From assembly GCA_014529385.2 (NCBI GenBank), contig CM043952.1:70625299-70689298 (forward strand): a DNA stretch of 64,000 bases, given 5' to 3'. The notes under the pieces were generated by a model. The model saw only the letters and a program-made list of their open reading frames with translations. It was not told the DNA's origin and searched no databases. The DNA is from Adiantum capillus-veneris (lineage: Eukaryota > Streptophyta > Polypodiopsida > Polypodiales > Pteridaceae). The translations under genes and the position numbers were made by a program. Every line of letters begins with the position of its first letter. The first letter of the stretch is position 1. This document shows positions 9,487 to 21,867 of this stretch, piece after piece.

Positions 9487-12440
9487 TAATTCACTTTCTT
9501 TGTTAGGTCATGTAATGGTCCCGCAATTTGTGAGAACTTTTCTATGAAGCGTCTATAGTATGCACACATACCTATAAAGCTTCTTAGTTCATGAAGATTC
9601 CTTGGTTTAGGCCATCCTTTTATTACCTCAACTTGCAATAAAAATTCACTTTTCTTTTGATTAACATAAGGTTTATTCTCTCTTAAAACTTGAAATATTA
9701 CCTGGAGGTGTTGCTTGTGTTCCTCCAATGAATTAGAGTAGATGATAATATCATCAAAGAACACTCCAGTGCAGGTTCGATGAGGCCTGAAGAGCTTCTC
9801 CATCAAGCGGTTGAATGTGGTTGGTGCATTGGTCAAGCCAAAAGGCATGACAATGTATTCGTAAAGACCAAATGTGGTGCGAAATGCGGTCTTTACAATG
9901 TCTTGATCAACTATCCTTATTTGATGATAGCCACTTTTTAGGTCAATCCTACTGAAGTAGGTCAATCCTTGTAGCTTATCAAATAGGTCTTCTACCCGTG
10001 GAACGGGAAACCTATTCTTGATAGTGATCCTATTTAGTGCTCTATAGTCGACACACATACGATATGTGCCGTCTTTCTTTTGCACTAATAGCACAGGTGA
10101 GCAAAATGGAGATGAGCTTGGCCTAACCATACCCTTCTCAACTAACTCATGCACTTGCCGCATAATCTCCTCTTGTTGAGCTTGAGAAACTCTATAAGGA
10201 GGTTTGTTAGGCGGTGAACTTCCTGGAAGAAGTTCAATTGCATGGTCATCATTACCTCGTTTAGGAGGTAGCTCACAAGGGATGTCGTCAATAAAAACAT
10301 CTTGAAACCCCTTGAGAAAATTGGATAACCCTAATTCCTTTTGGTTGCTTTTATTTTCTTTTGCTAAAGCATTAGGTTCATTTTGAGAGTCTTTAACAAA
10401 AATCATGTACACGGAAATAGAGCTCTTTATTGACTTGTTGAAAGCTGGTGTATGTACAATGGGGATAGTGTTACCCATTTCCTTAGCATCTATATACATG
10501 TCTTTTTCCCTGAACTTAAAGGAGATTCTCCTTTCAGGAAATTTGACATCGGCAGCCAGGCGGTCAAACCATGGTGCCCCTAGGATTACATCCTCATGCT
10601 TGAGAGGAGAGATAAAGAAGTCCTCTTTGTCCACATAGCCTTGGACATGAAGCCTCAATTTCCCGATTAAGGGAGTGACTGAAGCTTCTTGCCCCTTGAA
10701 GGCACTATCTGCGGGTAGGAAATCTCCCATCTCATAGGATTGTATGCCTAGCTTGGTGGCTAACTCTATAGATATAAAATTGTGAGTAGAACCAGGGTCA
10801 AAGAGAATAAAAGCATCATGTTCTCTTACCTTTCCCCAAGCATGGCATAGAGGAGATCCTTTGTGGTGAGTTTGGTGAGTCTCCTCCTCTTGGATTTCAA
10901 CCAAGGAAGCTCTAGGAGGATCTTGGCGGTTGTTCTTTTGGGGACAAGCGCGGTATGCATGCACTTGTTCGCCGCACTTGAAACACCGGTTATCCTTACG
11001 ATAACGCTCAAGCTCTTCAGGAGAGAGTTTATTCTTACCTTTGTAAACTCCCTTCTCTTTAGCTTTGTTGGAGTTGCCCTTAGGAGACTTTTGGACATTG
11101 TCCTTCCCCTTAGGCTCATTGGAACCCTTGTTTTCCGGGGGCTTATTATTTCTTTTAGCCCCCATTTGGAAATTGATTCGAGAGGCCACCATAGTGTGGT
11201 GTATTACCGCTGATATGGTACGTGGCCTTTGGGAGTTGACATACTCCGCCATTTCTTCGGTTAATCCCGCACAAAATTGTTGCTTTTGCTCTCCAAAATC
11301 CAACTTTTTGAAGACAGTGGCTTTGAGTTGTAAGTCCCAAAACTTGTCTACATATTTGTGGATGGATTCATTGGGAGAGAGCTTTAAGCTTCGCCATTCG
11401 GTGAGTACTTTGTCTTTGGCATCGGTGGCCAAAAACTGCTTCAAAATGGAAGCTCTTAAAGCTTTCCATGTTCGTGGAGCTTCACCGTTGGCTCGTAGGC
11501 TAGACCACCATTGTCTGGCGGACTTTTGAAAGTGCATAGCTACATGGAGTAGCTTAGAGGACTCCGTGAAGCCTTCATCTCCAAACGCCGCATCGAATTG
11601 CTGGATAAAGGCCAAGAATTTGTCCGTAGCACCAAAGGTGCCATCATAGGTAAGGAAAGAGATGCTCTTCCCTCCCTCTTTGAATTTCTTCAGCTTGGAA
11701 GACCTCTTCCATGCGGCATAGGATTTCCTATGGCCTCTTCTTTTTGATGGTTCAAAGGTTGCACCGTCACTTTCTTCAGAAGGTGAAGAATTTGAAGAAG
11801 GTGGAGAAGAGGGTGACCTCTTTCTCGCCTTTTTCTTGTCTTGATCTTTGTCGTCTTCACCATAGATTTCATAAGAGGAAGAGGATGAAGAAGATGGAGA
11901 AGAGGATGTCCTCTTTCTCGCCTTTTTCTTCTCTTGCTTTTTATCATTCCTCTTTGAATTATGGCGTGGAGAAGAGTATGATGGTCTTCTCCGCTTTGGT
12001 GGTGATGGAGAGCATTTAGCCCGCCGTCTTCGTGGAGCCATCTCCGCCGAGGTGGCGGGAGACTCACTTATTTCTCGTTCCTTCGGTGGAGGCTCTTGAG
12101 TTCTCCTTTGGGAAGGAGATGCATCATCAAGAAGTAAATTCTTGAGCCCTTCGTATGGATTCTCTTCTTCTTCCTGAATCGGAGAGAGACCTCTTTTGGT
12201 AGTCTCACAAGGAGACTTCCTAGGTGTTCTCTCGTCATGGTGATGAGCTTGGAGAATCTCGTGAGCACGGAGCTGCCGTTGCACTTCACTTTGGAGAGAT
12301 GGATTTCCCATGGCTTGTTGAAGCCTAGAAACAAGATAGTTAACAAGCATTGAAGCATCATTAGTAGCTTGCTCATGAGCAAAAATCAAAGTTATCAACA
12401 TCAATTTCACTCTCTTTACTATTGTCAGCCATTCTAACAA
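9486..12440 (-). mobile_element. Gypsy-1 gag-protease-reverse transcriptase region
   Basis: This is a long minus-strand frame. Domains in order are: a basic, Ser/Lys/Arg-rich gag leader (about 11700-12300); the gag capsid block (about 11250-11650); a CCHC zinc knuckle, CFKCGEQVHAYRACP, at about 10945-10990; an aspartic protease with DPGSTHNF near 10780-10805; and a Gypsy reverse transcriptase with KDGTYRMCVDYRALN near 10030-10085, SRIDLKSGYHQIRI near 9910-9955 and the FFDDIIIYS active-site block near 9735-9760. Gag and pol lie in one frame, as in several plant Gypsy lineages. The Ser-rich basic leader of gag is unusually long. Confidence 0.85.
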
Positions 12441-12836
12441 CTTTTAGGTGTAAACTTTTTAGGTGTACTTTGGCACTTCAAGCCCTAGTTGCTACTCCTC
12501 TTTACCCCTTTAGAAAAAGCACTCAAGCTACTGTACCCGCGGCTCGAATACCATTAATTGCAAGGAGTAGAAGAGAGGGTCTTTCGACACCAAAACAGCA
12601 CCGGCTCCTGTCAAGCTTCTAATAGCTCAATAGTGGTTAAGCCATAGGCTAGCCCCGTAGGAATCCACTATTAAGACCATAGCTCTCGACGGTGATGCCC
12701 TGTTAACTGCACGAAAGCAGGCGCACTGCAAGGCTGAAAAATCCCTATTCTACTTACTCACAGGCAATTAATAATACCAACCATTTGTAGCTAGCTTGAG
12801 GACCTCCCTTCTTGAGCAAGAAAAGAGAAACCTTGA
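12441..12836 (-). other. Gypsy-1 leader between primer site and gag
   Basis: About 400 bp of non-coding leader lie between the primer site (12837-12848) and gag. I see no other feature in it. Confidence 0.6.
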
Positions 12837-12848
12837 GCTCTGATACCA
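12837..12848 (-). other. Gypsy-1 primer-binding site (initiator tRNA-Met type)
   Basis: The minus strand reads TGGTATCAGAGC just inside the LTR end at 12850. This is the standard plant site complementary to the 3' end of initiator tRNA-Met. It fixes the LTR boundary and the orientation. Confidence 0.85.
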
Positions 12849-12849
12849 A

Positions 12850-14039
12850 TGTAACATTTAATGGTCTAAAAACTTATGTGTAGCGGAAATTAGCATGAAC
12901 ATAGTGGGCATTTCATTAGCATAGATTCCTAATGAGAATTACAAGAGTGCTTGGGTGGAGAGAGCAACAAAAAGCATAACACCTAGTTAGATAGCATCAA
13001 TAATACTTTCAAAAGAGAGAGAAATTAAGCTATTGACAACAGTTGAGGACCGGATTTGCATGGAGCCGGTCCCCCCTCCAAAAGGCTTTGTATTATGGTT
13101 TCTCCCATCAAGAGACACATTGTATAATACAATTCTTTGTGTTCCTTCAAGACTAGCTAGTGCAATGAAGATGAAAGCTTCATGCACTAAGCAAAACACT
13201 TAAACACAACTTTAATTATCCCCGTTCTCAGACCCAAGACCTCACACACCTTCGAAGATGGTGAGAGCTAGCAGGGTATGAGAGTAGATTGAGAGGAAGA
13301 AGGAGTATCTTACGAGAAAGATGTACATCTCCTCACATAATCACTCATATTAGCATAGCTTTAGCTTAGTAAATAGCTTGGTAGAGGAGATGAGCATGCA
13401 TTGAAGCTTGGCTCTTGGTTGGATTTGCATCCACAAGCCAAGAGTGTGTCGATGTAGGCTTCTATCTCACAAGCTTGGAGTAGGTGATGAGCTCTCCATT
13501 AAAGCTTGGGAAGAGATAGTCTTCTCTTTCTTCACACACGAGATTGTGTGAGTGTGTGTGTGATAATGCCTTGCAAAAATCAGCCCCCTCTCTCTCTCTC
13601 TTGGGCGAGCCCTCTTGCTATTTGCTCTTGCTGAGCCCTCATTGGCTCTCCCCAAGTCAAGCCAATGACAATTAAGTAGCATAAGTGATAGCCTTCTGAC
13701 ATGTGTCCCCCTTTCCCCTTTTGTGAGAGCTTTAGGTAATTAAATAATTAAACTAAACTCTCATTGGACCCCTTTGCCTCATGGCCAATAGGAATCAGGC
13801 AAGCCATTGGGCTTCTGAATGCTCATTGGACCCCTTGGGAGACTGCCCAATAGTCTTCTAGGAGACTTAATTCTCATTGGTTTCTTTTATTAAATGTTTT
13901 TAAATTAATTAAACTAGATTTACTCTAGCTTAATTCTCATTGGTCCACTTCAAGGGTCATCCAATAGAAACTGGGCACACCTTGTGGGCATCTGGCCTAG
14001 GGAGCTGACATGTCCCTCATTCCCTTTGTGTAAAGGGAG

Positions 14040-14080
<41 letters not shown>

Positions 14081-14397
14081 CTTTCTCTCTCATCCCCTAG
14101 AAGAAGGGCTTGCCCCCTCCCATGTAGGGATATGCATTGACTTTGAAGAGCACACAAAGCATCCAATTCCCCCTAAGCTTTAACCCTTTGGACACAACCT
14201 TTGAATTTTGGAACCTTAGCATTTTGGAAGTGTTAATGGGCTAAACCTTAGGGTCTTTTTAGCCCATTGTTGCACATGGCTCTTTTGCAGATGCCCCCCC
14301 CTTTGGATCCCTGTTTTCCCTTCTTTGGATCCCTACTGTGGCCGGTCTGCTAGCTTAACCAATTTTCTAGATTTTTCTCCCCTGGCACTTCCCCACA
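12850..14397 (-). repeat. Probable 5' LTR of Gypsy-1 (about 1.55 kb)
   Basis: The inner end is fixed by the primer site: the minus strand ends TTACA at 12850. The outer end is less certain. The best TG start on the minus strand is TGTGGGGAAG at 14397, giving 1,548 bp. The LTR contains a (GT)n tract (14042-14078) and, at about 13755-14000, at least four ATTGG/CCAAT-type motifs in roughly 70-bp near-repeats. No second LTR is in the window to confirm the outer end. Confidence 0.6.
14042..14078. repeat. (GT)n microsatellite
   Basis: About 18 GT units lie within the Gypsy-1 LTR. Confidence 0.95.
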
Positions 14398-14613
14398 TTA
14401 AATGATCAGTTTAATATGAGAAAATCATTTAGGAGAAGTAGATATTGATTATTATGACACTCTACCCGCTAAGACAAATTGACTAATGACTATGGCTTTA
14501 TCTCTTTTACCTCATAGTCAAGGACGACTATGATTTCAAGAGAGAGGTAATGTCATTAAATCTAATATCTAACCAGCCCAAATGATTTTCTCATATTAAA
14601 CTGATCATTTAAT
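14397..14613. mobile_element. 217-bp foldback (MITE-like) element
   Basis: Positions 14397-14430 and 14580-14613 are perfect 34-nt inverted repeats around a ~150-bp spacer, and pairing continues imperfectly inward (TAGATATT on both sides). Both arms carry TTAA near their outer ends (14398-14401 and 14609-14612). This can be read either as a TTAA target duplication or as part of the arms, because TTAA is its own complement. There is no coding capacity. It sits between two LTR-like sequences that face each other. Confidence 0.7.
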
Positions 14614-15207
14614 ATGGTATAATAAACGAGAACAAGGGTTGGAATATAGACATGTGTTTACAGATCTATCTCAACACAGGGCCAATGGCAAATGGGCCCA
14701 TTTGAGAGGTGGTCTGTCAAAGAGCAAGGTTAACTAATGGAGCTTAAAATACCTTAGGGTTAGCTTCATTAAAGACCTCCAATGGTTAGTGTTAAGAGTC
14801 CTTTGACCTTAGGCAAGCTAGGGCTGAGCTTGAGGTGGGAACTCCACCTAAGGTGCTTGTCATGCTTGATGACTAAGGTACTTGAGGTACTTGTCATACT
14901 TAATGAGGAAGGTGCTTGAGAAGCTTCCCATGCATGGGGGGTAAGGTGCTTGAGTCAAAAACAGACCCTACAAACTAAGTGAGGAAGGTACTTGAGAAGC
15001 TTCCTATGCATGAAAGTCCCAAAGTTAGTGGAATCTTTGACCTAACCTTTCACTCACCCAAAGGGCACCCCTTTTCTCAAAGGACACATGGGACACATGT
15101 TTAACTCTCCCTAAGCTTAACCACATGGTGTGCTTGAATGCTATTGGTTGGGCTAAAGAGGGGTCCAATGAGCTTCTAGTTCCATCCAACAAATATCTAT
15201 ATATTTT

Positions 15208-15248
<41 letters not shown>

Positions 15249-16090
15249 AGGGGTAAGGAGGGCACTTGTCAAAACACTACCCATGTACTTGACTGCATGC
15301 TGCATGTGATTGGCTAGGGGGAGAGGGGTCCAATGAGCTTGAAGCATGTGAAAAAGCAACAACTCGCCCCAAGCAAGCAAGGAGGTGCTAGGGGGTTATA
15401 CATCACACACACTCACTCATTCTCACTTGAAAAAAAGTTAAGGAACTCCACCTCCTTCTCCAAGCTTGTGAGAAGTGAGAGCCTACACCAACACTCTTGG
15501 CTATGGAATGCAAATCCAACCAAGAGCCATGCTTCAATGCTTAAGCTTGCCATCTTCTCCATCTTCATTACTATGTTATTATGTATGCTAGCAAGAACAA
15601 TAATGATAAGTGAGGAACTATTTCTTTCTCCTATGGAATGTTTCTTCTTCCTCTTCCCTATCCTCATTCCCCGCTAGCTCTCTCCACCTTCGAAGGTGTT
15701 TGAGGCCTTGGGACTGAGGCTTGGGATAGTTAATGCTTTCTACAAAGTTTATGTTATGATTGTGATGCATGAAGCTTTCCGTCTTCATTGCATCACCTAG
15801 GTCAGAAGGCACACAAAGATTGTATCGTACCAAGTCTCTCTTGATGGGAGAAACTATAATACAAATTCCTATTGGAGGGGGGATCGGCTCCGTATGAATC
15901 CAGTCCTCAACTATTCTCATGTTCTCTAAACTCTCTCTCTCTCTTGCAAAATTATTGTTCATGCCAAGTTGACTAAGTACCATGTCTATGTTGCTACCAT
16001 CAATTAAGTTCACCCGCTATGCTCACAAAGTAATCTCACAAAAGTGCTTCGTCTACTTTCCTAATTCCGGTACTCTCAAAATTCATAGGC
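14614..16090 (+). repeat. LTR-like arm, inverted relative to the Gypsy-1 LTR
   Basis: This segment is a diverged inverted copy of 12850-14397. The clearest matches, by eye perhaps 75-80% identical, are 15440-15550 against 13380-13490 (both with TTGGATTTGCAT-type blocks) and 15665-15930 against 13020-13270 (both with CTTCGAAG, GCATGAAGCTTTC and TCTCTTGATGGGAGAAAC). It also holds ATTGG motifs near 15143 and 15309 and a (CT)n tract (15213-15247). No primer site or coding sequence follows it, and similarity fades after about 16000. It is probably an old LTR of a related element in opposite orientation. Confidence 0.6.
15213..15247. repeat. (CT)n microsatellite
   Basis: About 17 CT units lie in the inverted LTR-like arm. 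Confidence 0.95.
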
Positions 16091-17539
16091 CATTTTCATT
16101 ACACAACGAGGTTGTCTCTTGAATTTGGAAAGATCGATTGATGGACAAGACCAAGGGTTTTGGGTTTTTCCTACAAGGTCGATGGCTACTACGAAACCTG
16201 CAAAAGTTGCATCCAAGGCATGACACTATCTTGGACTTAACTCCAAGGTTCAATTTTGATAATGTCATGATTGACGAGGTCGATTTTTTGTTTGGTGATT
16301 TACAAGGTTGATTTCAATTAAGCTCTACAAGGTATACAGAATGGTGCATAAGTAGTATGCACATCTTTTTATTTTATGACTCTTTGCATGAGGGTACTTA
16401 TGGAAATTTGCATAAGGATGCACAAAAAATTTATTATTGGCATTTATTTTGCCCTATATTAATAATCTATAATGTTTGGGACATGGATATTTTCTCCTAA
16501 GCATTTACGTTGCCTCAATGGATGAACAATTTACAGTTGAGTCTTATCATTTTTATTTCAAGCCACAAATGAATTCATTTATTTTTTATAAGCATGGTCA
16601 TGAACCATAGCAAACTGCTCATGTGGCATTTATTTTTCCTATTCCTTATCATTTTACAATCAAGTTGTTTGCTCCTATGTTATTTGTTACATGCATGGCA
16701 TGTTTTTCCCTAAACATATGATTCAACAACATACCAAATGTTTGTATGTCGAGACCTAAATGATGATTGATGATGAGGACAAGGGTCCTAGACCATGACA
16801 AGAGATCCTAAGTTGTACGATGGCTCAATTTGCAAACATAGGTCCTATTGATAGTGTCTATATATTATTAATGTTAGAATTTTGTTAGTCTTTTTGCCAC
16901 CTAGTAGTCAAAAAATTAGATAATTTCCTAATTTGCCGATTTGACAAAAAAAAAACCAAAAAACTTTGAGGATACCCTCGTGATCACAAAGCATTGGGGA
17001 ACAATTGTTATCAACTTTGTCCAAAATTGGGCCAAAGTGAAAAATAGTGATTGCCAGCATTTGGATAAAATTTGAACTTTTTGCATAAACCTGGCATATT
17101 GGGCATATACATGCTATTTAAAGCGTGCTTGTGAAGTTTGGTCAAATTTGGATCTCAAAACCAAGTTTAAACTTAACCAAGTCTAATCTCAAAAATTGGA
17201 ACTAAAGTGTTTCATGCAGAAAACTTCCAATTCGCCAAATCAAAAGTGTTCCAAATTGGACCCAGACATGCTAGAGGGAATGACTTGGCAATGGGTGGGA
17301 ACAATTGTGTACAGTTAAAACGTTCATTGGGAAAGCAAAAATTCACGATTTTTTACAATCCTTCACCATGGGTACATTGTACAACTTGTGTTTGAAGTTT
17401 TGGCCAAAAAAGCTAGGAATACAAAGGGATTGGAATAGAGCGAGCTTTTTTTTCCCTCTTTTTTCTCAAATTTTATGTATAATAAAAAAATCTCACTCCA
17501 AAAGATTTTGGAGCGAGCTTTTTTTTTCTCCCGCTCCCT

Positions 17540-17581
<42 letters not shown>

Positions 17582-18761
17582 GCTAAGGCTATGCATGACC
17601 AGGAAGGTTGTATATTTTTTTAGTTGATGAACATGTTGGAGTTCTCGCTCACCCGAGGCTATCGAGGGAAGGGCTGTGGGGGAAAGCCCCCTTTCCCATA
17701 CATGAGCGGGTCATGATATATGTGACGCATTGGGTTTCTTGAGAGCACAAGGGCCATGCCATTCATCTTCGATTATGGAGCGAGTGGATTTGAGGGCTTG
17801 ATGCGACACCATCTCTCTTACTCTCTCTTGTCTGATTGATGTGCACTGCCACCATGAGAAACCTTCCTCAAGTTCATAAGGCAAGAACCCTTATTTGGGA
17901 ACCCTCCTCCATTAAGGGTTGTAGCCCACACCCAAGGTTCGGCAAGGTTCAAGACATGCAAGGTGTGGCCAAAAAAAAACATGGCTGATTTCTACCCTTC
18001 ATTTGTGACAAACCTTAAAGTTTACCATTGAGAAAAAAGTATTGCCTGATGCTTGGCATTTTTTCTTGGATCCGATGCTCGTAGCTTTTTCAAAGGTGTA
18101 AAGATGTTGTAAAGCTCTCGACAAGGCTGTATTAGCACATAGATTTTCAAAGATTGTGTAAGCCACAATTGGGTGGGATTTTTTTTCATCTGGAGGCTAT
18201 TTGTGGGGTCTTTTTGCACCATCTGTCACATCTCACAAAGAGACAATTCCAAGACTAAAATGTCAATCCTAGGGAACAAGTGACGTGACTAGGGCATGGA
18301 GGCATGCCACGAGGTTGTCAATCTCTTGTTTGAACACAATACACTCCGTGTAAACAATCTATGAACTCTCTATAATTGTGGAAAAACTGATTTCTACCTC
18401 TCTAATCCAATCACACATCCACATGCAAAACCAATAGTAAATCAACTCCGATCAACACCAAACTTGGTAGGCACAATCCTTACTTTGCTCAGAAACACTT
18501 TTGAACTAGTAAACATTTAATCTGCACACAGGAAAAAAAGTGAAATTTTTTATAGTAGCAAATTTGCAGGTCATCAAATTTGATGTCATTCGCACCTAAT
18601 AGGTGCTTTTACGCATTGGGGATCTGATGCAACTGATGGAATCTCGAAACAATGCTTGAATAGAGAGATATGTCATCTGGAAGGTTGTGGGAGTCGATGC
18701 TCGGATCTCGTAAAATGCTTGCAATGTAGATATTGACATGTAGAGCTCCTTGATGCTAACA
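16091..18761. other. Unrecognised non-coding DNA
   Basis: There is no frame over 93 codons with protein-like character. At 16100-16330 a GAGGTCGAT/AAGGTCGAT-type motif recurs loosely. At 17433-17530 there are two short foldback-like units with GAGCGAGC ends, followed by a (CT)n tract (17549-17579). The rest looks like old, decayed repeat DNA that I cannot assign. Confidence 0.5.
17433..17530. repeat. Short AT-rich foldback units with GAGCGAGC ends
   Basis: AGCGAGCTTTTTTTT near 17437 is followed by AAAATCTCACTCC near 17490-17502 (approximate inverted end), and then by a second GGAGCGAGCTTTT start near 17510. The same end sequence and the same flank (AGGGATT..GGA) occur at 25804-25943, so this is a small dispersed repeat family. 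Confidence 0.45.
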
Positions 18762-19176
18762 TGTTGATACTCTCAATTTGTAAATATAGTAGCTAAGTGG
18801 TGCAATGCAAAGGGATGAAATCTTTACAGCAAGAGGGTGCTCATGACGTATAGAGAGAACTTTATCGCTTGAACTTACTTATGAATTAATCTCCTCAAAA
18901 TCCTTACAAAATTTCCTTTTATACCCTAGCTACGGGTCTCAAATGTACAAGGGCTATTTCTACTCCAAATAATGACTAAACTGGTCTAGCAAAATGTCTA
19001 TCTATTGATACAAATTGGATGCTCATAGCCCCAAATCCTGCATCAACAAAAAAGTGAGACAAAATCTAATGGCTTTTGATGGAAAAATTACATTCAACTT
19101 TGTGTTATACAGGTTCAAAAGCCTCTTAAGCATCTTCTTTTTTGAAGAAAGCATCTGTTGTTGGAATCTTCCAACA
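18762..19176 (-). repeat. LTR (about 415 bp) with adjoining polypurine tract
   Basis: On the minus strand the segment starts TGTTGGAAG at 19176 and ends ATCAACA at 18762, giving matching TGTTG/CAACA ends. A TATA-like GGGTATAAAAGG lies inside at about 18936-18947. Directly outside the upper end the minus strand has a purine tract (GGAGGGAGGGAG, 19177-19193), as expected before a 3' LTR. The internal region of this old element would lie at higher coordinates, but I find no recognisable pol there. Confidence 0.5.
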
Positions 19177-19193
19177 CTCCCTCCCTCCTACTC

Positions 19194-21860
19194 ATGTCGT
19201 CCCCCTGACATGATTCAAGGTCTAAGAGTCAGGAGTCTCCTGTCAAGCTTCTTTGTTTCCTTGAAGATAGTGAAGGTCGACAGCTACTCCAATGTTTTTC
19301 TTTTGGCTCCACTTCTTAGGAATTGCTTTTGTGTCAATCTACATAGATCCTCTATAACCATCACATAACAATAGCATTTTTAACAAATTTTCAAAGATAT
19401 TCTTGCATTTTCCATGCATACATTTAGCTTGTTGATTCTCTAATTGTCTTAAAATGACTATATGATTCATGCATAATGCACAAAAACTTGAAAATTTTTC
19501 ATTCATGAAAGATTAAGAAAAAGATCACAATTTTTTCCTATCTATGATGGATAGCAATTTTTTCTGGATTTGGACCTCATGGGCTTGATGTACACTTTAA
19601 GAATAGGCTCTCGTATAAAAATGGTGAAATTTGGCAGAGTGGTTTGGCTTGGACCGGGGTTTTTGACATCAATTGTTTTTGTTGCAGGCTTTTTTGGACC
19701 TTGTTCACAATAGATGTAAACTTTTTGACTTTTGACCTTACAAGAGTGATCTATCAAAACTCTTGCCAAAATGGTGATCAGGTTGAAAACATTGTTGGGT
19801 GTGTGATCAACCTTTATGGAAAAAATCATGATTTCTTCCTCAGATTGAAGATTTCAACTCTGATTGACTTCCATCTTTGTGGGAATGTTCCCCATGATGT
19901 TTTAAGGGTACTATATCATCTGTACCATAAATGTATCCTCCCATGCAAAATTTTTACCACTTTCAAACTTCTAGCAAAGTGAGAAAAGTAAGTTAGGTAA
20001 GTCCAATATATTTGGGATGTCATACACATTAGCTTCCATGTTAGGGTAAAACATGTGTAAATCAAGATCTGACTGTTGTTCAACATGAATAAGGCAAATA
20101 AAAAATCACGCTTTTTACCTACCTAGCACAAATATACAGTTTTTCAGTTATGTGACTATTCCCACATGAACATATACTCCCTTGAGACACACTTGATGTG
20201 TCACTCCATCTATAGGAATCCGTAATTGTTGCTACTAGCATTTGTTGTTTAAATGAAGTTATGACTATTGTTTTGGACTGTAACAGTGAATGAAGCATGT
20301 CATTGTAAGATGTGGGACATGATGTAGTAGCCATGTAAAAGTGGTGTATGAAGTGTGACCCCATTCCAATGTCATTTGGATAACTTTCAGCAATTTTAAT
20401 GCTTTCGATGTCTAAGAGCCTCTTTGCGTGTATCACTTTGCATGTAGAGTTTCTGGTGAGACCCCTTCACAGAATTTGGTAGCTTTGATGCCCTTAATCT
20501 ATCTAGGTCAAGCTTGGTTCTCATCTGACCGAGTTATGCCCACTTTGAATCTTGACCAAAGAATGACTTCTAGAAGTTCTTGTCACTTCATAGACTCTTC
20601 GTACTTGTATCCTGCTTTTTTTGCATTTTTTCTTGCTTTTTTGGTTTTTTAAAGAAAATAGACAAAAATTGTTTTAAAAAAGTAAAAATTTATAGAAATT
20701 AGCTAGAAAACCATAGAAGCCTAATGCTTCAAAAGAAATCCTTATTTGTCTCTCTCTTCTTCTTTTTTTGCTGGATCACTCCACTTTTATTTAGTAATAA
20801 AAACACTATTATGTACGTAAGTACTCACACCTAAGGGCTCATATTTGATGTTTGTCCCTTACCTTGATATACCTCATCTTCTCAAGGCATAAAATCAAAT
20901 TTTTTTTGTCAAAAGAGAAATCAACCACAATCATAACACAAAAATACAATAAAACAATGCCCATTTCTCATTTGATCAATAGGTCCGCATTTAGAATGCC
21001 TGCCCCCCCCCCGTCCCCCTTTTCTCTCTTACTTGGAGTTTTCTTGAACGACAATGAGCCGTCAGGGTTGTGTTGTGCTTGGACATCAAAATAGTGCCTT
21101 ATGCAAGGCCTTGTAATGTGGCCCAAAATATGCATACTCAATCAATGCATGGAAAAATCAATGTTGTGTGAGAGGTGGGTCTTCAGCAAAGTGCTTAAGG
21201 GCATTCGACACCGAGGTTGACCTAATGCTGTATTAATGAGCATGTAGCATGTAAGAAGTACTGTAAATAGGTAGCGCGCTTTTGAATTGGTGAAAGTTGA
21301 AACCGCTTCTTGGCTTGAATTTGTGTTGGAAGTTTAGGATGCCACATCATTATAGTGGGTTTTGACTTTGGCACGTGTTGTGGTGTCTTTGAAGCACTTT
21401 GTGGATTGTGGTCGCCATGAGATGAATTGGACTTTTCTATTTTAAAATCCACAATCTGTGTGTCAATTTTTAAGGAGTAACAAGTTTCTTAGGTACCCAT
21501 ATCGTTTATATCTAATTACTTGTGTTTTCTTGACCTTTGTAGTATGAATGACTGGAGTGAGATTAAGCATGACTGCTCATCTTCCCTTTGTTGCTTTGGG
21601 TGATTACCGTGGTTACAAAGTTTTTTTGAGCAAGGTCGTAGTCTCTTTTGGCATGCACGTGAAGCTTAATGAGTTCTTGGGGTATCCTTTGGTATCCATA
21701 TTTGTTGCCTTGAGGGTGTTTGGTGCTGTATTGGTGTGACCCTGGCCTGTCTCTTCTTTGGTACCCAAATTTGTTTGGGATGATTGACTTGAGTGATCTA
21801 TTCTGATGCTCCCGAGTCTTCAATTTATAACACAAAATTTGTAACAGGTAGCTTTGTCTC
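19194..21860. other. Unrecognised DNA, possibly remains of the element ending at 19176
   Basis: Frames reach 117 codons but none resembles a known domain. A minus-strand frame at 20119-20436 (105 codons) looks somewhat protein-like but I do not recognise it. A poly-C run lies at about 21003-21012. Confidence 0.4.
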
Positions 21861-21867
21861 AAAGCCT

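Larger units (their letters stand above)
1..14397 (-). mobile_element. Gypsy-1: Ty3/Gypsy LTR retrotransposon, interrupted, 3' end outside window
   Basis: A Ty3/Gypsy element reads right to left. Going down from the high coordinate it has a probable 5' LTR (12850-14397), a primer site (12837-12848), gag, protease, reverse transcriptase, RNase H and integrase. Integrase coding continues off the left edge at position 1. The RT-RNase H-integrase order identifies Gypsy rather than Copia. Element B (769-8638) is inserted in the integrase N-terminal region, and integrase coding is readable on both sides of it. The element is broken by that insertion and by a few other lesions. It must be older than element B. 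The second LTR is not in the window, so LTR divergence cannot be measured. Confidence 0.9.

Noticed and set aside
17665-17700. G/C-rich hairpin (GGGGGAAAGCCCCCTTTCCC) as a terminator
   Set aside because: Intrinsic terminators are not relevant in plant nuclear DNA, and no gene ends here.
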